This document shows positions 1 to 8,603 of a stretch of 64,000 nucleotides of DNA, one piece after another. The notes below the pieces were generated by a model. That model made no database searches, was not told the origin of the DNA, and saw only the letters and a program-made list of their open reading frames with translations. Position numbers and translations under genes: made by a program. How positions within the stretch are numbered: the first letter of the stretch is position 1; every line of letters begins with the position of its first letter. Origin of the DNA: Halalkalibacter nanhaiisediminis (GTDB lineage Bacteria; Bacillota; Bacilli; Bacillales; Bacillaceae_D); assembly GCF_007830185.1 (NCBI RefSeq), contig NZ_VLKZ01000002.1, positions 310,001 through 374,000 of the forward strand, in the 5' to 3' direction.

Positions 1-1
1 T

Positions 2-757
2 TTATAATGTAACATTTAATAAAACAGGACAATGATCACTACCTAAAATGTCTGAATGAATTTGTGCATTTAAGAGCTTAGTTTGTAATCGTTCTGATAC
101 GATAAAGTAATCAATGCGCCATCCTATATTTCTCTCCCGAACCTTACTCATGTATGACCACCACGTATACGCCCCTTCTTTTTCAGGATGAAAATACCTA
201 AAAGAATCGATAAATCCGTTCTCTAATAAAGTTGTCATCTTCCCCCGCTCTTCTACTGTAAATCCAGAATTTTTCTTATTAGATGTTGGATTTTTTAAGT
301 CAATTTCTTGATGAGCTACATTTAGATCTCCACACCAAATAACTGGCTTCACTTCATCTAATGCTTTAATATGCTTTAGAAAATCATCTTCCCACATGAG
401 ACGATCCTCAAGGCGTGATAAATCTCGTTTAGCATTTGGTGTATATACGTTTACTAAATAAAAAGAATCAAATTCTAATGTAATAATTCTCCCTTCTGGT
501 TCGGTGTCCTCGCTCCCAACTCCGTAGCTAACAGATAGAGGCTTTATTTTTGTGAAAACAGCTGTACCTGAATAACCTTTCTTTTCAGCATAATTCCAAT
601 ATTGATCGTAATCCTTTAAAATCAACTCAATTTGTCCTGCTTGAACTTTTGATTCTTGAATACAGAAAATATCTGCATTTACCTCTTCAAAATACTTAAG
701 AAAGCCTTTCTTCACACATGCTCTTATCCCATTAACATTCCAAGAGACTAGTTTCAT
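2..757 (-). CDS. exoA: Exodeoxyribonuclease III (AP endonuclease)
   Basis: This 251-residue protein is a full-length member of the exonuclease III/AP endonuclease family, which cuts DNA at abasic sites in base excision repair and also has 3'-5' exonuclease activity. The N-terminal KLVSWNVNGIRA block carries the Asn of the metal site, FCIQESK the metal-binding Glu, WCGDLNVAH the catalytic Asp and Asn, and GSDHCPV near the C-terminus the catalytic Asp-His pair. All catalytic blocks are present. The stop codon lies two bases from the window edge, so downstream neighbours cannot be seen. The family assignment is very secure. Confidence 0.95.
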   Translation of the reverse strand: MKLVSWNVNGIRACVKKGFLKYFEEVNADIFCIQESKVQAGQIELILKDYDQYWNYAEKKGYSGTAVFTKIKPLSVSYGVGSEDTEPEGRIITLEFDSFYLVNVYTPNAKRDLSRLEDRLMWEDDFLKHIKALDEVKPVIWCGDLNVAHQEIDLKNPTSNKKNSGFTVEERGKMTTLLENGFIDSFRYFHPEKEGAYTWWSYMSKVRERNIGWRIDYFIVSERLQTKLLNAQIHSDILGSDHCPVLLNVTL

Positions 758-1068
758 CTACTCATCACATCCTAAATAAACAATCTTTTATACTGAAAAA
801 TATTGATACAATTCGTTAATTACTTCAATGGTAAAATCGCAATAATTATAGTGTAGTTCATTAACTACAAAAATGGAAATAACCAGAAATAATTCGAAAA
901 TTCAAATTTATAAACTTTTAATCGTTCATGATCTCCATGTAAAGAAAATGCTTATTTTTTTAGAAATATAAGCTTACTAATCCTTTCTCTAGGACATTCA
1001 CCCAAGAATCTACATAGGTAAATGCATAAGCTTTAATGAATAGTAAATTTAAAAATGGAGGTTATTTC
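758..1068. other. Intergenic region, no gene seen
   Basis: AT-rich spacer between the divergent exoA and the small Gly/Tyr-rich gene. I see no convincing open reading frame, strong hairpin or repeat. It presumably holds promoters for both flanking genes, but no unambiguous -35/-10 pair stood out. Confidence 0.5.
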
Positions 1069-1329
1069 ATGAATACACATTTAAACTATTTTCCTGGTTA
1101 CTCCCATTATAGAAATATAGATAATTCCGATAATAGAATATTGGATAGACAATTTGGGGGCTTTGGTGGACCTTTCTTAGGAGGTCTTGCAGGAGGTTTA
1201 TTAGCTGGAACATTATTTTCACCTTATGGCTTAGGTGGATATGGATATCCCTATGGGTACGGAGGATATGGGTACCCGTATTATGGAGGTTACGGATTCC
1301 CTTATGGATACGGAGGGTATTATTATTAA
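1069..1329 (+). CDS. Small Gly/Tyr-rich protein, possibly a spore-coat type protein
   Basis: This 86-residue protein has an N-terminal half rich in Asn, His and Tyr (starting MNTHLNYFPGYSHYRN) and a C-terminal half of imperfect GGYGYPYG-like repeats ending in GGYYY. Between them lies a glycine-rich hydrophobic stretch (GGPFLGGLAGGLLAGTLF). The start is the ATG at 1069, set by GGAGG at 1057-1061. An in-frame ATG at 1036 has no ribosome binding site. Such low-complexity Gly/Tyr proteins are common among spore-coat and surface proteins of Bacillaceae, but the spore link here is inference. No catalytic domain is visible. Confidence 0.75.
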   Translation: MNTHLNYFPGYSHYRNIDNSDNRILDRQFGGFGGPFLGGLAGGLLAGTLFSPYGLGGYGYPYGYGGYGYPYYGGYGFPYGYGGYYY

Positions 1330-1425
1330 AAGCCCGTTTTTAAGTCACCTATTATTATCAAATTATTAAAGTTCTTTTGTTATGAATAGTCATTTTGATT
1401 GCTACAAACAGTGTTATTAAATTTG

Positions 1426-1463
1426 AAAAAAGATGTGTCCTTGTATTTTGACACATCTTTTTT
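1426..1463. terminator. Bidirectional terminator between the Gly/Tyr-rich gene and pepF
   Basis: A hairpin with arms AAAAAAGATGTGTC and GACACATCTTTTTT and a short loop. It has an A-run on one side and a T-run on the other, so it can end transcription of both convergent genes. Confidence 0.85.
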
Positions 1464-1474
1464 CATTCTCATTC

Positions 1475-3262
1475 TTACATTTTGTCAAATTCATCAACTA
1501 GCTCAGCAAATATCGCTAAAGCATTTTCAATAAATTCTGGTTTTGTTAGATCGACTCCTGTTGACTTAAGTAACTCAAATGGATAATCAGAGCTTCCACT
1601 CTTTAAAAACTGTAGATAGTTCTTAAGTGTGTTTTGATCTCCTGCTAAAATTCTATCAGCAAGATAAATAGCTGAAGCATAACCAGTCGCATATTTATAT
1701 ACATAAAATGGTCGATAAAAATGCGGAATACGCGACCAACCATATTTCACTTCATTATCTAAGACAAGTTCCTCACCATGATATTTCGTGAAAATCTTTT
1801 CGTATATGTCACTAAATACAGTTGCATTAAGAGGTTCTCCGTTCTCAGCTTTTTCATGGGTCATTTGCTCAAATTCAGCAAACATTACTTGTGTGAAAAA
1901 CGTGCCTTTAAAACCATCAATAAAATGGTTAATAAGATGTTTCTTCATTTGAGGATCCTCTGTCATTTTCAATAAATGACGAATAAGTAAAATTTCATTT
2001 ACAGTTGACGCTACTTCTGCGACAAAAATCGAATAACCTGCACTAATTTGTGGTTGATGCTTTGATGAGTACCATGAATGCATCGCATGTCCTGATTCAT
2101 GGACAAGGGTAAATAAGCTGTCTAAATCATCTCTGTGGTTAAGTAAAATAAAGGGATGGACTCCATAAAGACCTAAATTATAAGCACCAGACCTTTTACC
2201 AGGCGTTTCACGAACATCAAAGTACCTTTTATCTTTAAAGCTTCGTAACGTCTCAACATAATCAGATCCAAGTGGCTTTAAGCTTGTGAGCATCGTTTCA
2301 TACGCTTCATCAAATGAGATCTCATCTTTAACATCTTTTACTAAAGGTACATTCAAGTCATACGCTCTCAGTTCATCTAGACCAAGAATTTGTTTTCGTA
2401 GCTCAGCATAACGGCGCATCGGTTCTAAATGAGCCTTTGTCGTCTGTATGAGATTATCATAGACTTCTTTAGGTACTAAATCATCAAAAAGTGATTTTTC
2501 TAACGCAGAGGGATACTGGCGCATTTTTGAAATGGTCACATTATTTTTAATGGCAGCTGCTAGAGTCGTCGCAATCGTATTTTGAAGTTGCACGTATGGT
2601 TTGTAATAGGCAATGTATGCTTCTTTACGCGTATCACGATTTTGATCTTCAATCAGTTTCGTATACATTCCTCTTGTAAGCTCTACTTTTTCCCCTGCTT
2701 CATTCGTAACCTCGCCAAATTTAATATCGGCATTGTTGATCATTCCAAATGTTTGACTCGGTGTAGAAAGAGCATCCCCTAGTTGAGAGAGAACTTCTTC
2801 TTGCTCCTTTCTTAAAACATGTTTCTTATAACGAAAAGCTTCAAATAAATCTTCTTCAAAATATTTCAATCCAGATACTTCAGCAATGTAATTCTTTAAT
2901 GTCTCTTCTTCAAGACTTAATAAAAAAGGCATAAAAAATGACTTCGCCGAGCTTAGCTTTACACTTAATTGTTTTCCACGATCTAAAAGCGCTTGTGCAG
3001 TAGACTTCCTTGTGTCTATATCCACATGTAACATGGCATACACATACACTTTTTTAAACAAATATCCAACTTCTTCATTTAACACTAAATAATGATATAA
3101 GGACTTAGCATCATGAATCTCTCCATTAAAAGCACGCAGGTTCCCAATCTGATCATTTACAGAATTATATGCTTCCTCCCATTCTGTTTGAGTAGCAAAA
3201 ATATCCTCTAAATTCCATTTTTCATGTGCTGGAACTTCCTCTCTTGATTTATATGTCTTCAT
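1475..3262 (-). CDS. pepF: Oligoendopeptidase F
   Basis: A 595-residue M3 family zinc metallopeptidase of the PepF type, a cytoplasmic enzyme that cleaves short peptides. The zinc motif is visible as LVHESGHAMHS (HEXXH), with a downstream Glu supplied in the SIFVAEVAST block. The N-terminal helical domain and the C-terminal GYASAIYLADRIL segment fit the family, and the length is normal. The ATG start follows an AAGGGGTAGG ribosome binding site. It stands alone, facing the Gly/Tyr-rich gene across a shared terminator. It has no signal peptide. Confidence 0.95.
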   Translation of the reverse strand: MKTYKSREEVPAHEKWNLEDIFATQTEWEEAYNSVNDQIGNLRAFNGEIHDAKSLYHYLVLNEEVGYLFKKVYVYAMLHVDIDTRKSTAQALLDRGKQLSVKLSSAKSFFMPFLLSLEEETLKNYIAEVSGLKYFEEDLFEAFRYKKHVLRKEQEEVLSQLGDALSTPSQTFGMINNADIKFGEVTNEAGEKVELTRGMYTKLIEDQNRDTRKEAYIAYYKPYVQLQNTIATTLAAAIKNNVTISKMRQYPSALEKSLFDDLVPKEVYDNLIQTTKAHLEPMRRYAELRKQILGLDELRAYDLNVPLVKDVKDEISFDEAYETMLTSLKPLGSDYVETLRSFKDKRYFDVRETPGKRSGAYNLGLYGVHPFILLNHRDDLDSLFTLVHESGHAMHSWYSSKHQPQISAGYSIFVAEVASTVNEILLIRHLLKMTEDPQMKKHLINHFIDGFKGTFFTQVMFAEFEQMTHEKAENGEPLNATVFSDIYEKIFTKYHGEELVLDNEVKYGWSRIPHFYRPFYVYKYATGYASAIYLADRILAGDQNTLKNYLQFLKSGSSDYPFELLKSTGVDLTKPEFIENALAIFAELVDEFDKM

Positions 3263-3485
3263 TTACCTACCCCTTCCAAAAGCAGCATTATTTATCTATT
3301 CATTATTATCAAAGTTAATCTGTTATGTATGACTGAAAAAATAACAATTCTTTCCTCTGCTTTGCTTAAATTATATCTGCACTGTTCTTACAATACAAAC
3401 ATATTGACCTTTTCTGATATTCCTCTCGATGAAATATAAATGAAAAGGGTGACCCAAAATATTGAGTACCCTCTTCATTATAAAA
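3263..3485. other. Intergenic region with a weak hairpin
   Basis: Spacer upstream of pepF and downstream of the small gene at 3486. A weak minus-strand hairpin around 3437-3476 (AGGGT and ACCCT arms followed by TTTTC) may end transcription of the small gene. Nothing else is supported. Confidence 0.35.
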
Positions 3486-3719
3486 TCACTCTTCAAATTC
3501 TGTAAAACCCTCTCTTTTTGGTTCGAAATCTTCTCCGTGAATTTCAACGATATTACCGTCAACTGTTCCCTCCACATACGTATCACTTACTTGCTCATGA
3601 GTCTTCGCAAGCCCACTTTCTACCTCTTGTGAACTTTTGTAATCAGATGGTTGATAATAATTTGTAGCTACTGCATCTGACGTTTTTGTAGGGATTTTTT
3701 CATTTTGTTTATTTACCAT
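3486..3719 (-). CDS. Small DUF4025/YozQ-like protein
   Basis: A 77-residue acidic, hydrophilic protein without membrane segments. Its central block NYYQPSDYKSSQEVESGLAK followed by THEQVSDTYVEGTVDG resembles the small Bacillus family DUF4025 (YozQ-like), whose function is unknown to me. The ATG is preceded by an ideal AGGAGG at good spacing. The THEQVSDTYVEGTVD block is echoed in another small protein of this window at 47753-47896. The family name is from memory of the motif. That it is a real gene is well supported by the ribosome binding site and motif. Confidence 0.7.
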   Translation of the reverse strand: MVNKQNEKIPTKTSDAVATNYYQPSDYKSSQEVESGLAKTHEQVSDTYVEGTVDGNIVEIHGEDFEPKREGFTEFEE

Positions 3720-3824
3720 AATTACCTCCTCACATTAATTATCTTTATTATTTCTCGTTTTTAGAGATAAAATGAGGATTATTGATAATCAAATATTGGA
3801 TATGATCTTTTAATCATAATAAAA

Positions 3825-4478
3825 TCATTCCAGTAAGCCTAAATGAATATAGTCCCTCATGTTAATGCTTCCTGTCACTGGTATTTTCTCATCTTTTTGA
3901 AATGATTTTATCGCTTCCTCTGTTTTCTTATCAAAAATCCCATTACATTCTCCTTCATAATAACCAACTACTTTTAACCTTGTTTGAATGATGTAGACAA
4001 GAACACCTTTAGAATCTCTGCTTAATTGCTTATACTCACCATCTCCATTTCCCATAACAGGGCCATCTAAATGAACTGGAGTATCTATTGGAACTAACTC
4101 GTACAATTTTTCAACATCTTTGTTTTTCATACGTATGCATTCACTGCTGACATTTTTACCTAGTAACCAAGGTTTATTCGTTCCATGAATTCCAAAAGTC
4201 CCCCACGGAACATTTAAACCTAACCATCTTGTCCGAAACCCACTTCCCCAATTTTTTGCTTTATAAATGACTCTAAATTCACCATTTCGTGTTTATTTTT
4301 CATCTGCTCCAAAGGAAATGGAGAATGTGTCTATAATTTATTTATCACGTACTAAGTAAAGCTCGTTTTTCCATAAATCAATATAAATATGTTGCCTTTC
4401 ATTTGTAGCATAAGCAAATGGTGGTACTGCGAATATACAAATAATAATCACTATTAGTAGAAAATATTCTTTTCTCAT
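3825..4478 (-). pseudogene. L,D-transpeptidase (YkuD domain) with C-terminal peptidoglycan-binding domain, two in-frame stops
   Basis: A single reading frame runs from an ATG at 4476-4478 to the stop at 3825, but TAA codons interrupt it at 4338-4340 and 4293-4295. Residues 1-24 form a signal peptide (MRKEYFLLIVIII...). Next comes the start of a YkuD domain (IYIDLWKNELYLVRD), then after both stops its core TRNGEFRVIY, GIHGTNKPWLLGK and SSECIRM with the catalytic Cys. A peptidoglycan-binding helical domain follows (VYIIQTRLKVVGYYEG, FDKKTEEAIKSFQ). No frameshift is needed. The usual S-x-GCIRM is SSECIRM here, a Glu for the Gly. An ATG at 4130 could still give a fragment containing only the binding domain. 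Most likely this is a young pseudogene; a related intact ykuD lies at 28564. Confidence 0.85.
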
Positions 4479-4488
4479 AAAGTTACAC

Positions 4489-5592
4489 CTACTTGCTATC
4501 CTCATGTTTTAGAGGGAGATTTCCCAGCTCCCATGCGCTTGTAGGAGAATCTCTTTTAACAGTAAAAGTAAAAGATAATTCTACTTCTGACTTCCCTACT
4601 TCTTTTAGTTTAAATACGATAGGAATTTCGTGTAGTACATCTCCTTTTATTAAGGGGGGATTTAATTTATTTACCATTCTGATCATTTCAACATCTTTCA
4701 TACTATCTGAAATAGCTGTTACATCACCGCTATAAATATAGCCCATTAAATCTTCGTCATGATGATTGACTGCAATGAAAAATAATTCAATAATTGCTTC
4801 TGGAGTTTGTTCTTTTACAAATTGACCTAGCGAGCCAGCAGCTTTATAAATCATAACCTGATGGGAAAGATCAAGACTTTTTGTCGAGTGAGTTAAACTA
4901 TCTTTAAAATGAATACAAAAATGTCCAGGAAACCCGTTCTTTAAGGCCCCATGACCATGAGGCATTCCGTGCATCGATGCTGCGATGACATGATTTTGAT
5001 AATGGATAAGGATTGCTCTTCTATTCCAACTCCATTTTCCTCCATAAATTCTTTTCATTATTTTCGTATCTGATTCTGTTAAAGGTTGAACATCTGCGTG
5101 ATTACTACCAGCTCTTCGTTGTGCTTGAAATTGTAAGCCTGTCTCAATATCAGTAATTCTAAATGTTGTATAACGAGGAATGATTGAATTAACTTCTTCC
5201 CAAGTAAATATCTCTCCAAAATGTTTGGCTTGTAATACCTTAAAATAGGTTTTTATTTTCTTTGTTACATTTGGTGAAATCGCTATTTTTTCTTTAGTCT
5301 GTTCATCATAAATAGCCCCATTATCATCCACGATAAAAATTCGAATGATCCCATTATCTTCTATTAATAAATAATTGTTTGAAGACGGTATTTCCGACAC
5401 TTTCATGCGCGATTTTGCATTCGTTAAAGCATGAATTAAGTCATTAGACTGTACGGTTAAGACTGTTTGAAATAATGAGTTGCCAGATGATTTAACTAAA
5501 AAAGACATCTCAGCTTCTGCTTGCTTAGCAAGTATTTGTACAGGCTGCATTATGTAAAACAGTAGTAGCATTAATAAAAACGTCTTTTTCAT
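4489..5592 (-). CDS. Exported protein of unknown function
   Basis: This 367-residue protein begins with a clear signal peptide (MKKTFLLMLLLFYIMQ...). The mature part has no domain I can name with confidence. Its most distinctive block is NHVIAASMHGMPHGHGALKN followed by GFPGHFCIHF, a His/Gly-rich stretch with one Cys that looks like a catalytic or metal-binding site. It is followed by a C-terminal alpha/beta region. The ATG at 5590-5592 is chosen because AGGTGG lies eight bases upstream; a GTG four codons earlier overlaps that site. It ends 11 bases before the L,D-transpeptidase pseudogene start, so the two probably formed an operon, hinting at a cell-wall role (inference). Confidence 0.8.
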   Translation of the reverse strand: MKKTFLLMLLLFYIMQPVQILAKQAEAEMSFLVKSSGNSLFQTVLTVQSNDLIHALTNAKSRMKVSEIPSSNNYLLIEDNGIIRIFIVDDNGAIYDEQTKEKIAISPNVTKKIKTYFKVLQAKHFGEIFTWEEVNSIIPRYTTFRITDIETGLQFQAQRRAGSNHADVQPLTESDTKIMKRIYGGKWSWNRRAILIHYQNHVIAASMHGMPHGHGALKNGFPGHFCIHFKDSLTHSTKSLDLSHQVMIYKAAGSLGQFVKEQTPEAIIELFFIAVNHHDEDLMGYIYSGDVTAISDSMKDVEMIRMVNKLNPPLIKGDVLHEIPIVFKLKEVGKSEVELSFTFTVKRDSPTSAWELGNLPLKHEDSK

Positions 5593-5712
5593 CCCTAAGA
5601 CCACCTATATATCATCATTTTCCTTTACCCACTCTTAACTATTTGTCATCATCGTTCAAATTAAACAGATAAGTTATGGAAATAGCGAGAACATACTAAG
5701 TAAGCTTATTAA

Positions 5713-5749
5713 AAAGACCCAAAATGAACGTCATTCACTTTGGGTCTTT
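5713..5749 (-). terminator. Terminator after the DUF1657 gene
   Basis: Hairpin with perfect arms AAAGACCCAAA and TTTGGGTCTTT directly downstream of the small gene's stop codon. Confidence 0.85.
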
Positions 5750-5757
5750 CAGATTAA

Positions 5758-5976
5758 TTATTGGCTTTGTTGATTTGGTTGAAATTGAGGTTCTTCTTGA
5801 ATAACTTGTTGATAACGACTTTCAATTTGATCACAAATGTTTTTTTGCTGCTGGGATAATTGCTCAAATAACTGTTTTGCTTGCTGATTCTCCGTCTCTA
5901 GAGCAAACTGACTTAAACTCGCTTCAACACTTTTAGCTGATGAAATGGCTTGTTGTAATTGTGTTTGAACTGTCAT
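5758..5976 (-). CDS. DUF1657 family small protein
   Basis: A 72-residue, Gln-rich, entirely helical protein beginning MTVQTQLQQAISSAKSVEAS, which matches the small DUF1657 family of spore formers. In many Bacillus genomes members sit next to spoVA-like or yhcN-like spore genes, but no such genes are adjacent here. The pattern FALETENQQAKQLFEQLSQQ suggests a short coiled coil. A strong AAGGGGGTG ribosome binding site precedes the ATG and a terminator follows, so it is a single-gene unit. The biochemical role is unknown. Confidence 0.8.
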   Translation of the reverse strand: MTVQTQLQQAISSAKSVEASLSQFALETENQQAKQLFEQLSQQQKNICDQIESRYQQVIQEEPQFQPNQQSQ

Positions 5977-6170
5977 GTCTACACCCCCTTACCAAAGGTA
6001 GGGTGTCTAATTATGATCAGTATTATTCATTTTTATAAGTCAACCTACTCGTCATTCTCCACTTCATTATTGCATTCAAAACATAGTGAGCAATTATTTC
6101 GAAAAAGAATATGATGGAACTCACATTCATATCATACATTCAGCTCCAGCACCTTAAAAATTTATGATTT

Positions 6171-6284
6171 TCAATATCCCCAACCGTATCCTCCACCAAA
6201 CCAACAGGCACCAACTATAATAATGAGAATAAAGAGAACTACAAGTAAAGCAAAGCCTCCTCCATATCCTCCAGCTATACCCAT
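6171..6284 (-). CDS. YjcZ-family small sporulation membrane protein
   Basis: A 37-residue protein with the composition of the YjcZ family: a Gly/Tyr-rich start (MGIAGGYGGGF), one hydrophobic transmembrane helix (ALLVVLFILIIIVGACW) and a Gly/Tyr/Trp-rich tail (FGGGYGWGY). These tiny proteins are generally associated with sporulation in Bacillus, though their role is not defined. The gene is too short for ordinary ORF calling but has an excellent AAAGGAGTG ribosome binding site seven bases before the ATG. The single Cys in the membrane helix is unremarkable in this family. Confidence 0.88.
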   Translation of the reverse strand: MGIAGGYGGGFALLVVLFILIIIVGACWFGGGYGWGY

Positions 6285-6378
6285 TACAATCACTCCTTTG
6301 TAATTAAATGTGAAGTGGACACTTCACCGTCCACTGTTATTGTATGCTTTTCTTATTAGTATGACTGGGTTCAAATAC

Positions 6379-6415
6379 AAAAAAACTTGAAGGAATGTAT
6401 TCTCCAAGTTTTTTT
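6379..6415 (-). terminator. Terminator downstream of the medium-chain dehydrogenase gene
   Basis: Hairpin with arms AAAAACTTGAAGGAAT and ATTCTCCAAGTTTTT, ten bases past the stop codon region of the minus-strand gene. Confidence 0.8.
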
Positions 6416-6427
6416 GTCTATTCATAT

Positions 6428-7432
6428 TTAATTGGGTTCATTTCCAATTTTCAGTGCGATTTTTCCAAATTGCTCAGCTTCATTCATTCTTAATAATGCA
6501 TTGGTGGCTTCGCTTAATGGAAAGACTTTATCCATAACTGGTTTTATATTGTAACGACTAATAAAATGTAGCATTTCTCTAAATTCATCACGGCTACCCA
6601 TCGTTGTACCAAGCATATTAAATTGACCATAAAAGAAGTTACGGATGTTGATTGTTACCTCATCACCTGCTGAAGCACCGAATGTAACAATCGTTCCACC
6701 TTTTTTAAGTTGGTGTATAGATTGATTAAACGTTGCCGCTCCGACTGTTTCAATGACAACATCCACTTTTTCTCCCTTTAGTGCCTCCTCCCAGTTGCTC
6801 GCACTATTAATCGCCACGTCTGCACCAAGTTTAAGAGCTTTTTTCCGTTTTTCCTCTGAACGAGAAGTCACAATGACTCGACAACCAATCGCTTTGGCAA
6901 ATAATAATAAGAAAGTAACCGCACCACTACCAACTCCTGGTAGTAAAACGGTATCGTTTGGTTTGACATTCGCTCGTGAAATCAAAGCCCTATAGGCAGT
7001 AAGAGCAGCAAGCGACAATACACCAGCTTCTTCCCAGTTTAGATGCTTTGGCTTTGGTTCTATATTTGCAGCAGAAATCGTGATTTTTTCCGCAAAAGTT
7101 CCATGATCAGGTAACCCTAACACTTCAAACCCTTCAGGTGGAGATGAACTTTTGTTAATCCAACCTAAACTTGGATTTATAATCACTTCATTGCCAATGT
7201 GAAATCCTTCTACTCCTGAACCAATTTCTTCAATTATACCAGCTCCATCAGACCCAATAATTAATGCTGGTTCATTTTCCTTATGACGCTCTAACACAAA
7301 AAGATCTCTGTGATTTAACCCAGCATAAATGAGCCTTATTCTTACTTCGCCAGCTGCTGGTTGTTTTTCTTCGATCTCCTGATATGCAGTTCCTTTTAGA
7401 CCTTTCTCACCTTTATGTATAAATGCTTTCAT
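6428..7432 (-). CDS. Medium-chain NADPH quinone-reductase/alcohol-dehydrogenase-like oxidoreductase (YogA type)
   Basis: A 334-residue member of the medium-chain dehydrogenase/reductase superfamily. The N-terminal GroES-like domain has GLNHRDLFVLERHK and GSDGAGIIEEIGSGV. The nucleotide-binding domain has LLPGVGSGAVTFLLLFAK in place of the classical GxGxxG, and the ends TFGASAGD and NMLGTTMGSRDEF are typical of YogA/YhdH-like enzymes. The structural-zinc cysteines are absent, so it is probably zinc-free. The substrate is unknown. The ATG has a GGAAGTG ribosome binding site. The next gene upstream, a Gfo/Idh oxidoreductase, lies 57 bp away in the same direction and may be cotranscribed. Confidence 0.85.
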   Translation of the reverse strand: MKAFIHKGEKGLKGTAYQEIEEKQPAAGEVRIRLIYAGLNHRDLFVLERHKENEPALIIGSDGAGIIEEIGSGVEGFHIGNEVIINPSLGWINKSSSPPEGFEVLGLPDHGTFAEKITISAANIEPKPKHLNWEEAGVLSLAALTAYRALISRANVKPNDTVLLPGVGSGAVTFLLLFAKAIGCRVIVTSRSEEKRKKALKLGADVAINSASNWEEALKGEKVDVVIETVGAATFNQSIHQLKKGGTIVTFGASAGDEVTINIRNFFYGQFNMLGTTMGSRDEFREMLHFISRYNIKPVMDKVFPLSEATNALLRMNEAEQFGKIALKIGNEPN

Positions 7433-7489
7433 TTGATCACTTCCTTCACTTTATTCCTCACCTTCACCAATAAGCTAGTTAGATCACAA

Positions 7490-8485
7490 CTAAATTCCAT
7501 TCTCCTTATCAGCTGGATAAATCAGGCCAACTTCTTTTCTTGCTTTTTCAATGATCTGTGCTGTAATCATCGAATGCTCATATGAATTAACTGTTGATTC
7601 TAGCTGATGGTTCTTAATTAGATTCATAAATTCATTAATTTCATAATACATATTGTTTTTCTCTTGTGGCACTGTAATATCTTCAATTGTTCCATCTAAA
7701 TAATGAATTTCTGCTTTTTCAATATCGTGGATTTTGTCGATCACAATACGACCATTTTCCCCATGAATTTCAGACGGTATTGATGATTCTGTAATTTTTG
7801 AGTACATGATAACAGCATCCATATCTTCATATTGAAGCAGTAAACTTCCTTCACCATCAACTCCTGACTCTAAAAACACACTATTTGCTTTTACGCTTAT
7901 TGGCTCACCAAATAAAGTAACTGCTGGATAAATGCAATAAATGCCCATATCCATTAAAGCGCCATTTGAAAAAATCGGATTAAACGTATTTAATACAATT
8001 CCTTCTTTATATTTATCGTAGCGTGAAGAATATTTACAGCTACTTGCAAAATAGCGACGAATTTTTCCGATTTTGTTGATATTTCGCTTAATGCTTTCAA
8101 ATGTAGGAAAGAATGTCGTTTTCATTGCTTCCATTAAAAGAACTTGATTTTCTTTTGCTGTTTGAATCATCGCTTCTAGTTCTTTTGTGTTCGAAGCAAT
8201 CGGCTTTTCACATAAGACATGCTTTCCATGTTCCATTAGCGTAATCGCTTGTTTTGCATGAAAAGAATTTGGACTTGCTATGTAAACAGCATCTATCTGA
8301 TTACTTTTTGCGAGTTCAGAAAGATCTGTATAAATTGTCTCAACTTGATATTTCTTTGCAAATTCTTTTGCTTTTTCCTCTGTTCGAGAATAAACAGCAT
8401 GGAGAGAGAAATCCTCTAGCTTTTGGCCTGCATCAATAAATGATTCAGTAATCCAGTTTGTACCTACCACTGCAAAACGTATCAT
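7490..8485 (-). CDS. Gfo/Idh/MocA family NAD(P)-dependent oxidoreductase
   Basis: A 331-residue oxidoreductase. The N-terminal Rossmann fold starts RFAVVGTNWITESFIDAGQK, and YIASPNSFHAKQAITLMEHG followed by KHVLCEKPIASN is the family signature containing the conserved EKP lysine. The C-terminal domain (SNGALMDMGIYCIYPAVTLF) carries the conserved Asp-Gly region that precedes the active site of sugar-type members. The length is normal, resembling B. subtilis YulF-like proteins. The substrate is probably a sugar or polyol but cannot be read from the sequence. The ribosome binding site is GAGGTGAT. There is no signal peptide. Confidence 0.9.
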   Translation of the reverse strand: MIRFAVVGTNWITESFIDAGQKLEDFSLHAVYSRTEEKAKEFAKKYQVETIYTDLSELAKSNQIDAVYIASPNSFHAKQAITLMEHGKHVLCEKPIASNTKELEAMIQTAKENQVLLMEAMKTTFFPTFESIKRNINKIGKIRRYFASSCKYSSRYDKYKEGIVLNTFNPIFSNGALMDMGIYCIYPAVTLFGEPISVKANSVFLESGVDGEGSLLLQYEDMDAVIMYSKITESSIPSEIHGENGRIVIDKIHDIEKAEIHYLDGTIEDITVPQEKNNMYYEINEFMNLIKNHQLESTVNSYEHSMITAQIIEKARKEVGLIYPADKENGI

Positions 8486-8558
8486 ACTATCACCTCATAA
8501 TTTATCATATCAAGTTTTAATCATACCATATTTGGGTATATAAACATAAATAATGAAA

Positions 8559-8593
8559 CAACCTGAGCCAAGGTAAAACTATGGCTCAGGTTG
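8559..8593 (-). terminator. Terminator after the formate dehydrogenase-like gene
   Basis: Perfect 12-bp arms CAACCTGAGCCA and TGGCTCAGGTTG, with a T-rich tract beyond on the minus strand. It lies just past the stop of the molybdopterin oxidoreductase gene. Confidence 0.88.
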
Positions 8594-8603
8594 CAAATGA
8601 TTA

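Noticed and set aside
3371-3586. Minus-strand frame overlapping the DUF4025-like gene
   Set aside because: It overlaps a better-supported gene in another frame, starts inside it and has no own signal or motif.
6040-6168. Plus-strand open stretch ending in ...HIHIIHSAPAP that looks faintly like a His-rich spore-coat tail
   Set aside because: It has no start codon with a ribosome binding site and no recognisable upstream part, so it is not called as a gene.
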